A stretch of DNA of 21,504 nucleotides from a virus, in the IMG/VR virus record IMGVR_UViG_3300006224_000042, positions 1 through 21,504 of that record; one strand, written 5' to 3'. The position numbers and the translations under genes are program-made. Under the pieces are notes generated by a model. The model was not told where the DNA came from. It did not search any database and was given only the letters and a program-made list of their open reading frames with translations. Shown here piece after piece: positions 14,764 to 21,387 of the stretch; within the stretch, counting starts at the first letter, position 1; each line of letters begins with the position of its first letter.

Positions 14764-15832
14764 AGAAGAAGATGCTACCCTTCTGGGTCTTCTCTTTACG
14801 GAGAGCCATCACAGCAGCATCGAACTCATCCAGCGGTCGCTCGTCTCGTGGAGGCGCTGCGCCAGAAGCCTTCTCGGCCACCGGCTTATTAGGGACACGG
14901 CGTTGCTCCGTGGTGGGTGCGGGCTTGTCCTGCTGCTGGGTGAGTCTAGACTCAAGCAACTCGGCTTGGCCTCGGGCCAGCAGCATACCTTCTTCAGACT
15001 CGATATACGACGGGTTTAACTCTAGCACCTTCCGCAACGCGGGACGCTGGGATGCCTCATACGCAATCTCGTAGTTCCCAGTGTCCGTGAGGTCTAGGGT
15101 CCAACCCTCCGGCTCCCAAGATTTATGGAGTGTCACGATGGTCTCAGCTATCTTGGAGTCATCCTCGCTATCGGGTTCGATATCGGGATGAGCTGCGAAG
15201 AACTGAGCCAATGCCTCAGAAGCCGCACGCGATTCTTGCTCTTCAACCGCACGCTGGTTCCGAGTGTGCTCTTCCTCCATGAGTCGGGTCTGAACGGCCT
15301 GGTCGATGAGGGGCTTGACCTGAGCAGGGGTCAAGGTGTCGGGGGTTTCCCCGTCCTCCCAAGGCCACGATTCCCCGTCCTTCTGCGCAGGCTTCTTGGA
15401 CATAACCTGCTGGATAACGGGGACCGCCTCTTGAAGCGCCTTTTGTAGTTCGAGTGCCCTTTGCTCGACCTGCAATCTCTGGCGCTCTGCAACCTTCGCG
15501 CGTTCTGCCGTCCTGCGCTGAAGGTCACGAAGTTCCTTATAGCCCTTTTCAAGCTCCTCGGGACTCGTGTATTTCCCGGCCCACCGGACCTCGGGAGTCT
15601 CCTCCACGGGTTCCGATTCCGGGGTCGCTTCCTCTTCGACAGACTCAGCCAAGGGAACCTCAGGGGTTTCCTCAGGCTGTTCGGAAGCGGGTTCCTCTTC
15701 TGGACTATCCAGTGGCAGTTGCAACTGCTCTGGCTCGGTGGTCTCCTCTGCCGAGGGCACCTCATCCCTGAGGAAATCTAGTGCTTCGTTGTTCTCTATA
15801 TCTAAGCTGCCGACATTGAATACGTCACTCAT
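14762..15832 (-). CDS. Capsid scaffolding protein, 356 aa
   Basis: I start it at ATG 15832 (MSDVFNVGSLDIENNEALDF), with AGGAAGAGA immediately upstream. Starts further back would add 24 residues that overlap the preceding gene. Residues 1-85 are extremely acidic and Pro/Glu-rich. Then comes RWAGKYTSPEELEKGYKELR, a signature of phage scaffolds (W/F-x-G-K-Y-x-S-x-E-E-L). A long Arg/Gln/Glu coiled coil follows (DLQRRTAERAKVAERQRLQV, then RALELQKALQEAV). The C-terminus is short and basic, in a segment RPLDEFDAAVMALRKEKTQK, as in scaffolds that bind the capsid protein. It lies directly before the capsid gene. Scaffold identity is strongly supported by motif and order. Confidence 0.8.
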   Translation of the reverse strand: MSDVFNVGSLDIENNEALDFLRDEVPSAEETTEPEQLQLPLDSPEEEPASEQPEETPEVPLAESVEEEATPESEPVEETPEVRWAGKYTSPEELEKGYKELRDLQRRTAERAKVAERQRLQVEQRALELQKALQEAVPVIQQVMSKKPAQKDGESWPWEDGETPDTLTPAQVKPLIDQAVQTRLMEEEHTRNQRAVEEQESRAASEALAQFFAAHPDIEPDSEDDSKIAETIVTLHKSWEPEGWTLDLTDTGNYEIAYEASQRPALRKVLELNPSYIESEEGMLLARGQAELLESRLTQQQDKPAPTTEQRRVPNKPVAEKASGAAPPRDERPLDEFDAAVMALRKEKTQKGSIFF

Positions 15833-16121
15833 TCTCTTCCTCATCTTGTAGACGGCTTCTCTCTTGTTCAAGGTCTCGCTTGACAGAGAGGAGGTGGCGC
15901 ACAAGCTTTATCTTGGCTCGGTGACTATCGGCATCTTCCTTTCCGTTGATGAGCGCGTCCGTAGAATCACGCTCAATCTTCAGCAATCGCTTCTCGAACA
16001 GAGGCCACGCCTCGGTATAGAACAAGGAAAGCTCGAAGTCAACCTCGGCCACCTGACGCCGCACGTCTTGGAGCCGACGCTCCTGCTCTTCTATATCTTC
16101 GACGCTTTCCTGTATATTCAT
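15825..16121 (-). CDS. Small coiled-coil head protein, 98 aa
   Basis: ATG 16121 overlaps the portal stop (ATGA). The whole chain is helical and highly charged: VEDIEEQERRLQDVRRQVAE, a short break at FYTEAWPLFEKRLLKIERDS, then KIKLVRHLLSVKRDLEQERS and an acidic DEEENE end. Heptad-like Leu/Val spacing suggests a two-helix coiled coil. It lies between the portal and the scaffold. It could be a head-assembly chaperone or an internal core protein; neither can be proved from sequence. Confidence 0.55.
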   Translation of the reverse strand: MNIQESVEDIEEQERRLQDVRRQVAEVDFELSLFYTEAWPLFEKRLLKIERDSTDALINGKEDADSHRAKIKLVRHLLSVKRDLEQERSRLQDEEENE

Positions 16122-17992
16122 CCCTGGCCCATCATCTGTGCGAGGAGTTCAGGAGGAATCTCCTGCTGACCATTAGGTACCTGCTCTTCCATGCCCTCAG
16201 GTTCCTCACCCGGAGGGAGCATCCCCTGTTCCTGTCCCGGCCCCATCATCGGGGGCGGGGGGGCTATATACCTTTCGGTGTCCTTACGCCCGAAGCTCTT
16301 GAGCACGTCCTCGACAAGCTCGGTCTGGTTGACCACCGGGTTGCCTGCCAGCATATTGTAGAGAGCGAGGGTCTGTTCCCTGCGGACGGTCTCGGTCTGT
16401 GCGGAAGACTCGGACTCGATGCGGTAATCGAACGCGCCCTGTATAGACTCCGCCGTGATGGGCACGAACTCAGCTTGTCCGTCCTCACCGATGAGCCGTA
16501 TCTGCATCTCTTCTGGCATGAACTGTTGGAGGATGCTGCCGTACTGGTACGCCAGCTTCTTCAGCCCGGTAATCTCAGAGAGCTTCAGTTTCAGAGAGAA
16601 TCGGGTGTTCCCCTGCTCACTGATGAGGGCGACACCCGTGGCGGTGCGGTTGAGGTTGGAGTTATTATCCATCCCCATCTGGTACGCGGACACACCGCTC
16701 ACCTTTTCGGATATCCGCTCGACCTCAGCGGCCTCTTGGTAGCTCCCAGCCGTGGCATCACCCAGATTTATCTCCTGAACCACGTCACGGATAGGCATAC
16801 CATCCTCCACGCGGATGATTCCGCCCGGACGGCTGGTAAGGTCTTTCAAATCCTTGATATAGTTGGTGCTCACGGCGTACATCTTGTTCATCGTGAGCTT
16901 CACGTTGTCGATTCGCCCGTTCCAGAGGGCGTTCAGGGTGGCCTGGATGCCCTCTTCGGGCTCAAGCTCCCCGATTCCCCAGAACTCATGGGGAACTATG
17001 TGGTCAACGACCCGTATGAAGGGCTTTTGGCCGTGCGCATAGGGGTTTTTCTCCGCTCTGACCACCAAACGCCTACCAACCACGGCCACAACGACCTCAT
17101 CGGTCCATATTTCGAGGATTTCGATGAGTCCTTCGGTGTTCACGGTCCCTGAGGGCGATAATCCGACCGATGCAAGCCTTTCGGCCATGGGATAGTCGTA
17201 GTTGCTGAGGAAGTTATGCCAATCATCTTCGCTCGGGAGCTTATAGACCCCCATCTTTTCCATCTTTTCGATGTGGTCACGGTTCCTGAAGACCTGATGG
17301 ATGACGTAACTGGCGTCGTCGATGGTCGCAGCCTCGGGAGAGGGGAAGAACTGAGCGATATCGACGCATTCAGCGGTCGGACCCGCGTAACTGATGAACT
17401 CTTCGCGGGTCATCTCCCATTCTCCGGTCGGTTGCTCGCCTATCTGCTGTTGTCCGAAGATGCCAGCCCCGTTGAAATCGGTTTCACCCGTGTCTATAGA
17501 CTGCATAACGGGTTCCATTATGCTCTTCCGGGTCATCCGGTAGCCGGTTTTCTCGTCGTAAGCGGTCTTTATGATGCCTGTACCGTACATCAGCGCGGAT
17601 TTGAACGCTTCGACGAGCGGGAGATACGCCTCAGAACGGTCTATACTCCACGACAGTAAAGTTTCCATCTGCTCCGCGCCCTGTTCGTCCTCCGGTTCCT
17701 CGGGATAGACGTTGAACGTGGGCATCTGAGCGACCAACTTGGGGAGTATAGTTTCTATAAGATAGAAACTTAGGGGGAACCACACGTTGCTGCGCCATTC
17801 ACCTTGCTTCCGCTTGGGCACGAAGCTCCGGTACATCTTGTAGTACCGACGCCACTGCTCCATATAACCTTGTTTCGCGGCCTCAGCATCCGTGAATGCC
17901 TTGAGGACCCAGGTGAGGAGGTTCCGCTGACCCTCTTCTGTGTTAGGAAGTAGGTCTTCCTTGTCTGATTTCAGGTCAAGAGGTATATCCAT
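16118..17992 (-). CDS. Portal protein (P22-type), 624 aa
   Basis: The gene begins six bases past the large terminase stop. The N-terminal third has helical segments typical of portals: YMEQWRRYYKMYRSFVPKRK, then WRSNVWFPLSFYLIETILPK. Around residues 330-400 it has the core signature HGQKPFIRVVDHIVPHEFWG, IGELEPEEGIQATLNALWNG and RIDNVKLTMNKMYAVSTNYI. These correspond to the wing and stem of the P22 portal family. Further on come SEKVSGVSAYQMGMDNN and RTATGVALISEQG. The last 55 residues are Pro/Gln/Met/Glu-rich and probably disordered. Twelve copies form the DNA gate that terminase docks to, with the adaptor below. A perfect hairpin at 17750-17770 lies in the coding sequence. Confidence 0.92.
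   Translation of the reverse strand: MDIPLDLKSDKEDLLPNTEEGQRNLLTWVLKAFTDAEAAKQGYMEQWRRYYKMYRSFVPKRKQGEWRSNVWFPLSFYLIETILPKLVAQMPTFNVYPEEPEDEQGAEQMETLLSWSIDRSEAYLPLVEAFKSALMYGTGIIKTAYDEKTGYRMTRKSIMEPVMQSIDTGETDFNGAGIFGQQQIGEQPTGEWEMTREEFISYAGPTAECVDIAQFFPSPEAATIDDASYVIHQVFRNRDHIEKMEKMGVYKLPSEDDWHNFLSNYDYPMAERLASVGLSPSGTVNTEGLIEILEIWTDEVVVAVVGRRLVVRAEKNPYAHGQKPFIRVVDHIVPHEFWGIGELEPEEGIQATLNALWNGRIDNVKLTMNKMYAVSTNYIKDLKDLTSRPGGIIRVEDGMPIRDVVQEINLGDATAGSYQEAAEVERISEKVSGVSAYQMGMDNNSNLNRTATGVALISEQGNTRFSLKLKLSEITGLKKLAYQYGSILQQFMPEEMQIRLIGEDGQAEFVPITAESIQGAFDYRIESESSAQTETVRREQTLALYNMLAGNPVVNQTELVEDVLKSFGRKDTERYIAPPPPMMGPGQEQGMLPPGEEPEGMEEQVPNGQQEIPPELLAQMMGQG
17750..17770 (-). repeat. Perfect 8-bp inverted repeat inside the portal gene
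   Basis: AGTTTCTA and TAGAAACT are separated by five bases. The repeat encodes part of FYLIETIL, so it may be accidental. It is A/T-rich compared with its surroundings, and it has no promoter hexamers at the right spacing. Confidence 0.55.
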
Positions 17993-17995
17993 ACG

Positions 17996-19741
17996 TTATC
18001 CAGTCATCTCGTCGGCAGGCTCATACAGCGTAGGGGAGTCACCTTGCCACCCGTGACGGTGCTCACGCGCCATCTGGTTAGCGATAGCGAGGGCTATCAC
18101 CCGGTCATCGTGGCACCCTTCCTCCGCCATAGGCTTTCCGTTCTCCCAAATCACGAACGTTACCATCTCTCGGACGATATCCTTGGAGGGTATCTCAATC
18201 TGTCCGAGTCTCACCTTATGCCCTAGCTCATCGAGCATCGGCATCCGGGTCTCTACGGTGGTTTTCCACCCGAGGGTTCGGCTGGTCCTGCGTGTGAGCT
18301 TATTCATCTCTCGGTGCCAATACAGCCGTGGGTACCTGTAATGCTCCCTCAGGAGCCTCAGGACCGTCTGCCCCGAGCTGTGGGACCTCTCTACCCCGAT
18401 GAGGGCCACGGAGCGAGCCGCGCCTTCGCCGCAGGAGTACCAGTTCCCCAGGAGTCTCAGTTGCTCTGCGAACACTTCAGGAGCTACGCGCCCGTGAAGC
18501 TCAGCGACCACTTGGTCCGTGTCCACCCTATAGACCACGGCGGAGGAGTAGTCCCGTCCGCCCCGCTCTTGGGTGCTTGAGTTCCCACCCATGCGTTCCG
18601 CAACCAACTTACCTTCTGCGGTATCAGCCCCGATGACGTAATGCCCTTCGTCATCAGGGTTCTCGAACACCCGCAGGAACCCGCGTGGGTTGGGTCTATA
18701 CACCACGAGCCTGTCGTTCAGGCCCAACATCCCTCGGGTCTTCGCTTCTCCTGAGGTTCTGGTCATCAGGCGTATCTGGTCCTCATCGAAGAAACAGGCA
18801 CCGCTGACGAGGAACGCTTCCTCTGCGGTAGCAGGGTATTCCTGCTGGAAGTTCCGTACCGCGTCCCTGCCGAGTCTCTGTCTATCCCCACCGAACCGCT
18901 CCACGATGACGGCTCGCCGCCACGCGAGCTTGTCTAGACTCAGCGTGTGGAACTCGCCCTCGTAATATATACCCTCGGTGAGAGCCTGCTTCTCGAAATC
19001 GTCCGGGTCGTTCAGGATGAGGTCGCGGGTCTCATCGTCAGGGACCATCTCGTACTCTGAGTGAATCCACCACGGGAGGAAGATGGCGAGCCAGTTAGAC
19101 TCACCGTTCACTGCGGACTCCCACATCTCGTGGAACAATCCGCCTGCTCCCTTGGCGGTGGACTCTATGATTATCTCAGAGTTGCTCTGCGGGACCGCCT
19201 GCATCAGCGATATCCAGGCTTCGTACCCTGTGGTCCCCCAGTACGCTAACTCAGAAGCATGGAGCAGGTGGATGGTCTGCGCTCGCCCTGCCTCTGTGTC
19301 ACTCGCTGGCCTTACGGAGATATCCGAATCGTGGACGAAACTGAGGTGCTTCCGCCTCCCCACAGCTTTGCGGGTAGGGGCTAGTTCGGGTGGCAGATGG
19401 TCGTAATATCGAGCATATATATCGTATAGGACCCCTGCTCGTTCGAGACTGTCAGCAACGACCATGGCAGACGTAGCGGGCCACAGATGTAGTCTCCGAA
19501 GGAACCTGGCTGCCACATAGGTACTGACGCCTTCCTGTCGGGCTTTGAGGACGATAGCTCTGACACGCCCTGTTTCCTTCCGCTGCTGGGATATCTTCTC
19601 GTGGACTATCTTCTGCGCCTCGTTGAACTCAAGGTAGTTCAGCGTGGCGTCCTTCTTACGAATCTGAAGACAGACTTTGCAGTATAGCTCAAGGTCTCTG
19701 CGGAAATCTCTGATGAGGTCGTTAGTCGCTTTCTTGGTCAT
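17996..19741 (-). CDS. terL: Terminase large subunit (packaging ATPase-nuclease), 581 aa
   Basis: The motor that pumps DNA into the head and cuts it. The ATPase domain has a P-loop-like KARQEGVSTYVAA (about 66-78), a Walker-B region IHLLHASELAYWG (157-169, with the His-x-Ser-Glu form seen in some terminases) and the coupling motif EIIIESTAKGAGG (189-201). The nuclease domain has YVIGADTAEGK (368-378, first metal Asp at 373), ALIGVERSHSSGQT (446-459, Glu 451) and a C-terminal CHDDRVIALAIA (543-554, final Asp residues). All expected acidic residues are present, so the enzyme looks active. The start at ATG 19741 overlaps the small terminase gene by 20 bases, with GGAGA about ten bases upstream. 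The portal gene follows after three bases. Confidence 0.95.
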   Translation of the reverse strand: MTKKATNDLIRDFRRDLELYCKVCLQIRKKDATLNYLEFNEAQKIVHEKISQQRKETGRVRAIVLKARQEGVSTYVAARFLRRLHLWPATSAMVVADSLERAGVLYDIYARYYDHLPPELAPTRKAVGRRKHLSFVHDSDISVRPASDTEAGRAQTIHLLHASELAYWGTTGYEAWISLMQAVPQSNSEIIIESTAKGAGGLFHEMWESAVNGESNWLAIFLPWWIHSEYEMVPDDETRDLILNDPDDFEKQALTEGIYYEGEFHTLSLDKLAWRRAVIVERFGGDRQRLGRDAVRNFQQEYPATAEEAFLVSGACFFDEDQIRLMTRTSGEAKTRGMLGLNDRLVVYRPNPRGFLRVFENPDDEGHYVIGADTAEGKLVAERMGGNSSTQERGGRDYSSAVVYRVDTDQVVAELHGRVAPEVFAEQLRLLGNWYSCGEGAARSVALIGVERSHSSGQTVLRLLREHYRYPRLYWHREMNKLTRRTSRTLGWKTTVETRMPMLDELGHKVRLGQIEIPSKDIVREMVTFVIWENGKPMAEEGCHDDRVIALAIANQMAREHRHGWQGDSPTLYEPADEMTG

Positions 19742-20135
19742 CAGGCCCTATCTCCGCGAGTCTATCCTCGAACTTGGTGGTCCCCTGGGAAGCTCGTGGT
19801 CCTTGAGCTTTCTCGAACTCTTGGAGCCGCTTGATGACTTCACCTGCGGCCTTGAGCCGTATGCTCATCATCTTGTCAGCTTTGTCCCCGAGCAGAGCCG
19901 CCTCGTAGACCTTGAGGGCGTGAGGCAGGAGGAGGGCTAGACCTTTCTCCGCTATCTTGGCCTGGGACTTACCTTCCTGTTCCAGAGCCGCAGCGAACTC
20001 CGGGTCTTCCGCTTTCCAGCGAGCCACAGTGACCCTGTGGACCCCTGCCGCTTTCCCCGCCTCTTCCTGGGTACCACCCTCTGCGAGCACCTTGAGAGCG
20101 ATAGCTTTGGCGTTGGTGTCTGCTGGTTTACCCAT
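19722..20135 (-). CDS. terS: Terminase small subunit, 137 aa
   Basis: Residues about 13-45 form a helix-turn-helix: KVLAEGGTQEEAGKAAGVHR followed by VTVARWKAEDPEF, typical of the DNA-recognition domain of small terminases. The next part is a helical oligomerisation region (SQAKIAEKGLALLLPHALKV), then KMMSIRLKAAGEVIKRLQEF. The last 30 residues are polar and would contact the large subunit. It overlaps the preceding gene by eight bases and the large terminase gene by 20. Small terminases recognise the packaging start (pac or cos), which often lies in or near this gene. I could not identify that site. Confidence 0.8.
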   Translation of the reverse strand: MGKPADTNAKAIALKVLAEGGTQEEAGKAAGVHRVTVARWKAEDPEFAAALEQEGKSQAKIAEKGLALLLPHALKVYEAALLGDKADKMMSIRLKAAGEVIKRLQEFEKAQGPRASQGTTKFEDRLAEIGPDDQESD

Positions 20136-20394
20136 GTAGTTCTTCGGGGTTGACGACGTACTCAGGACCAGACATCAGGTACTTCATATCCTTGCCCTTG
20201 GTCTCTTCCAGGTACCGTTCCTCGGAGTCCTCACCGAACTGGTCTCGGATGGCCTCGGAGTCGTAGTAGTTCTTCAACTCTCTAGACTCGAAGCCGGAGT
20301 AACTGACCTGGAAGCCCTTGGCACGCGCAGCGAAGCTGAGCCCACAGTTGCAGGCCCAGCTTCCTCTGTTACAGGTTGTGCAGTATGTAGCCAC
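20128..20394 (-). CDS. Zinc-knuckle small protein, 88 aa
   Basis: The start is GTG 20394, sharing one base with the upstream TAG stop; the next possible ATG is far inside. The N-terminus carries C5-x2-C8-x6-C15-x-C17 (YCTTCNRGSWACNCG), a compact zinc-binding cluster. The rest is acidic and helical (ESRELKNYYDSEAIRDQFGE). No classical ribosome site lies close to this GTG; the only good one, AAGGAG, is about 20 bases away. A consensus promoter ends just before it, so the message may be leaderless here or translated by coupling. The function is unknown; it may regulate transcription or help packaging. Confidence 0.55.
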   Translation of the reverse strand: MATYCTTCNRGSWACNCGLSFAARAKGFQVSYSGFESRELKNYYDSEAIRDQFGEDSEERYLEETKGKDMKYLMSGPEYVVNPEELHG

Positions 20395-20612
20395 TAAGTA
20401 GGAAGTATACCATACTCCTTAGGCTTTGTCAAGCCTTTACGGTGGAATAGATAGTATCCTGCTCCAAGGACCAAGAAGCTTACAGGGATGAAGCTCCCTG
20501 TGTACCAGAGCCACATCACGAACAAAGACATCAGTATGCCTGTCCAGAGTACCGCGAAGGCGATGAGAGGAGCTACACAAACGCTGGCGATAACCAATCC
20601 GATTCGTTCCAT
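20394..20612 (-). CDS. Small membrane protein, holin-like candidate, 72 aa
   Basis: I place the start at ATG 20612, giving MERIGLVIASVCVAPLIAFA; a GTG 12 bases upstream lies inside the hairpin and lacks a ribosome site. The protein has two or three membrane segments (about residues 4-22, 24-38 and 41-56), separated by very short loops such as YTGSF. It ends with a basic-polar tail (FHRKGLTKPKEYGILPT). Small multi-span proteins near terminase genes are sometimes holins. I see no endolysin next to it, so the role is open. Its ribosome site is inside a hairpin (20619-20638), suggesting controlled or low translation. Promoter P2 lies within its 3' half. Confidence 0.5.
   Translation of the reverse strand: MERIGLVIASVCVAPLIAFAVLWTGILMSLFVMWLWYTGSFIPVSFLVLGAGYYLFHRKGLTKPKEYGILPT
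20404..20432 (-). promoter_or_regulatory. Promoter P2 (sigma70 consensus) inside the small membrane gene
   Basis: On the minus strand: TTGACA (20432-20427), a 17-base spacer, then TATACT (20409-20404). The predicted RNA start is near 20397, about three bases before the GTG of the zinc-knuckle gene. The -35 box lies within a 6-bp inverted repeat AGGCTT/AAGCCT (20421-20436), which could be a repressor operator. Confidence 0.7.
20421..20436. promoter_or_regulatory. Inverted repeat over the -35 of P2, candidate operator
   Basis: AGGCTT (20421-20426) and AAGCCT (20431-20436) are separated by TGTC. The arms are 6 bp and perfect, and they surround and overlap the -35 hexamer. A protein bound here would block P2. 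Confidence 0.5.
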
Positions 20613-20618
20613 GCCGAA

Positions 20619-20638
20619 GCCCACCTTTTCAGGTGGGC
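20619..20638 (-). promoter_or_regulatory. Hairpin that hides a ribosome binding site (GAAA loop)
   Basis: The minus-strand RNA has arms GCCCACCT and AGGTGGGC with a GAAA tetraloop. The 3' arm contains AGGTGG, the only ribosome-site-like sequence for ATG 20612, eight bases before that start. When folded the site is paired, so translation would need melting, a binding factor or ribosome passage. Confidence 0.65.
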
Positions 20639-20651
20639 GATGGCACGGTCT

Positions 20652-20675
20652 TAGGGTCTTGCTCCTAGGACCCTA
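20652..20675 (-). promoter_or_regulatory. 7-bp stem-loop in the operon leader
   Basis: TAGGGTC and GACCCTA pair around a 10-base loop. On the minus strand the loop reads CTAGGAGCAA, so it exposes an AGGAG. No start codon lies at proper distance, so any ribosome contact here would be non-productive. Confidence 0.5.
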
Positions 20676-20705
20676 GCGGAAGTTGGGGTTCCGTATACCT
20701 TCACC

Positions 20706-20873
20706 CTATCCACGGGTATCAGAGTAGTTGCGGTGAAGAGGAGATTCTGGTTTCCCTGAATCCTCAGGGAAGAGGAAGTCTAGGAACTGACGCGCATCCA
20801 TCACGTCACGATGGATGCGCTCTACGGTTCTCGAAAGCTCTTCAAGCGGTTCCGCTCTATGCTCGCTTTCCAT
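20706..20873 (-). CDS. Possible small acidic protein, 55 aa
   Basis: The minus strand is open from ATG 20873 to TAG at 20708-20706. The start of the product is MESEHRAEPLEELSRTVERI and the end is SPLHRNYSDTRG. It is acidic and likely helical, and the composition looks protein-like. Against it: there is no good ribosome site (only GTGGGG touching the ATG), an in-frame stop lies just upstream, and the reading frame contains two perfect hairpins (20752-20771 and 20792-20820). It could be a real leader gene or chance within a structured RNA. Confidence 0.4.
   Translation of the reverse strand: MESEHRAEPLEELSRTVERIHRDVMDARQFLDFLFPEDSGKPESPLHRNYSDTRG
20752..20771 (-). repeat. Perfect 8-bp inverted repeat in the leader
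   Basis: TTCCCTGA and TCAGGGAA with a four-base loop (ATCC on plus). It lies inside the possible 55-residue ORF. No U-run follows on either strand, so it is not a clear terminator. Confidence 0.75.
20792..20820 (-). repeat. Perfect 11-bp inverted repeat in the leader
   Basis: GCGCATCCATC and GATGGATGCGC with a seven-base loop (ACGTCAC). Eleven pairs without mismatch are hard to explain by coding alone. It sits in the possible 55-residue ORF at the residues IHRDVMDAR. Confidence 0.8.
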
Positions 20874-20905
20874 CCCCACGCTCGCAGTCTATCTATCTTC
20901 TCTTC

Positions 20906-20932
20906 GCCAAGGGTCTCCTCTAGACCCTTGGC
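20906..20932 (-). promoter_or_regulatory. Perfect 11-bp stem-loop near the 5' end of the P1 transcript
   Basis: GCCAAGGGTCT and AGACCCTTGGC with a five-base loop (CCTCT on plus, AGAGG on minus). It starts about 47 bases into the RNA predicted from P1. The minus loop holds a ribosome-site-like AGAGGAG flanked by the stem. It could protect the RNA end or bind RNA polymerase or a protein. Confidence 0.75.
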
Positions 20933-20985
20933 TCAGTTTCTCTTCACTCGGTCGCTATCCTCTTGTCGCTCCCTCGTATAAGAGC

Positions 20986-21014
20986 AGTATACAACTTCCC
21001 AGGGAGGGTGTCAA
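20986..21014 (-). promoter_or_regulatory. Promoter P1 (sigma70 consensus) of the leftward late operon
   Basis: On the minus strand: TTGACA (21014-21009), a 17-base spacer, then TATACT (20991-20986). The -35 is a perfect match and the -10 differs from TATAAT at one base. The predicted RNA start is near 20979, followed by about 365 bases of structured leader before the first solid start codon (20612). P1 has the same two hexamers and spacer length as P2. Confidence 0.75.
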
Positions 21015-21081
21015 CCTAAAGAGGAAAGAAAATCGATACACCACAACATCTGGTGGTTACAGCCCGTAGATTCTTCTCTCT

Positions 21082-21141
21082 GGGGACCCTCGTTTTTCTC
21101 TGTGTTGCGGTGTAGCCGCAGTTACGGAGCGGGGGACCCTC
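21082..21141. repeat. Two direct copies of GGGGACCCTC, 50 bases apart
   Basis: Both copies are followed by CGTTT or CCGTTT. The second lies within a weak fold ACGGAG/CTCCGT. Together with a diverged copy at 21191 they could be protein-binding iterons. Confidence 0.5.
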
Positions 21142-21220
21142 CGTTTACGGAATGTAGCGCACGAGTTTTTGTAGGTACCATATATTAATAGAGGACCCGC
21201 GAACTCCTGTTTGTCCAATC

Positions 21221-21242
21221 GATATCCGAATGCCTGATATCC
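21221..21242. repeat. Direct repeat GATATCC, spacing 15 bases
   Basis: Copies lie at 21221-21227 and 21236-21242. The second runs directly into the palindrome that starts at 21242, so together they could form one compound binding site. Confidence 0.45.
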
Positions 21243-21256
21243 CTTGCATTGCAAGG
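21242..21256. promoter_or_regulatory. 15-bp palindrome CCTTGCA-T-TGCAAGG, candidate operator
   Basis: The arms of 7 bp are perfect around one central base. The shape fits a dimeric repressor site. It lies between the divergent genes. Confidence 0.55.
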
Positions 21257-21368
21257 CTTTCCGAGGGCTAGAATCGACTAATGCCACACAACCAGCCTGT
21301 TCCGAGGGTAGGGCCGCTGAGAATCGTTGCACCGCAACCCACTTGACCGTCGTGCTAATCTCTCCTCA

Positions 21369-21387
21369 GGTCGGCACCGCGCCGACC
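21369..21387 (+). promoter_or_regulatory. 7-bp GC hairpin upstream of the rightward gene
   Basis: GGTCGGC and GCCGACC close a five-base loop (ACCGC). It ends about 20 bases before the ribosome site of the 21425 gene, and no U-run follows, so a 5' untranslated hairpin is more likely than a terminator. Confidence 0.55.

Noticed and set aside
20401-20440. AGGCTT/AAGCCT as a terminator of the small membrane gene
   Set aside because: It lies inside the coding region, has only 6 bp and no U-run; it fits an operator over P2 better.
21185-21260. tRNA-like sequence on the minus strand (GTTCGCGGGTCC)
   Set aside because: The T-arm closing pair fails and no acceptor stem or anticodon arm could be built.
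21057-21332. Minus-strand reading frame of 91 codons in the divergent gap
   Set aside because: It has no ribosome site, a basic and low-complexity product, and it would run against the repeats and palindrome; composition looks non-coding.
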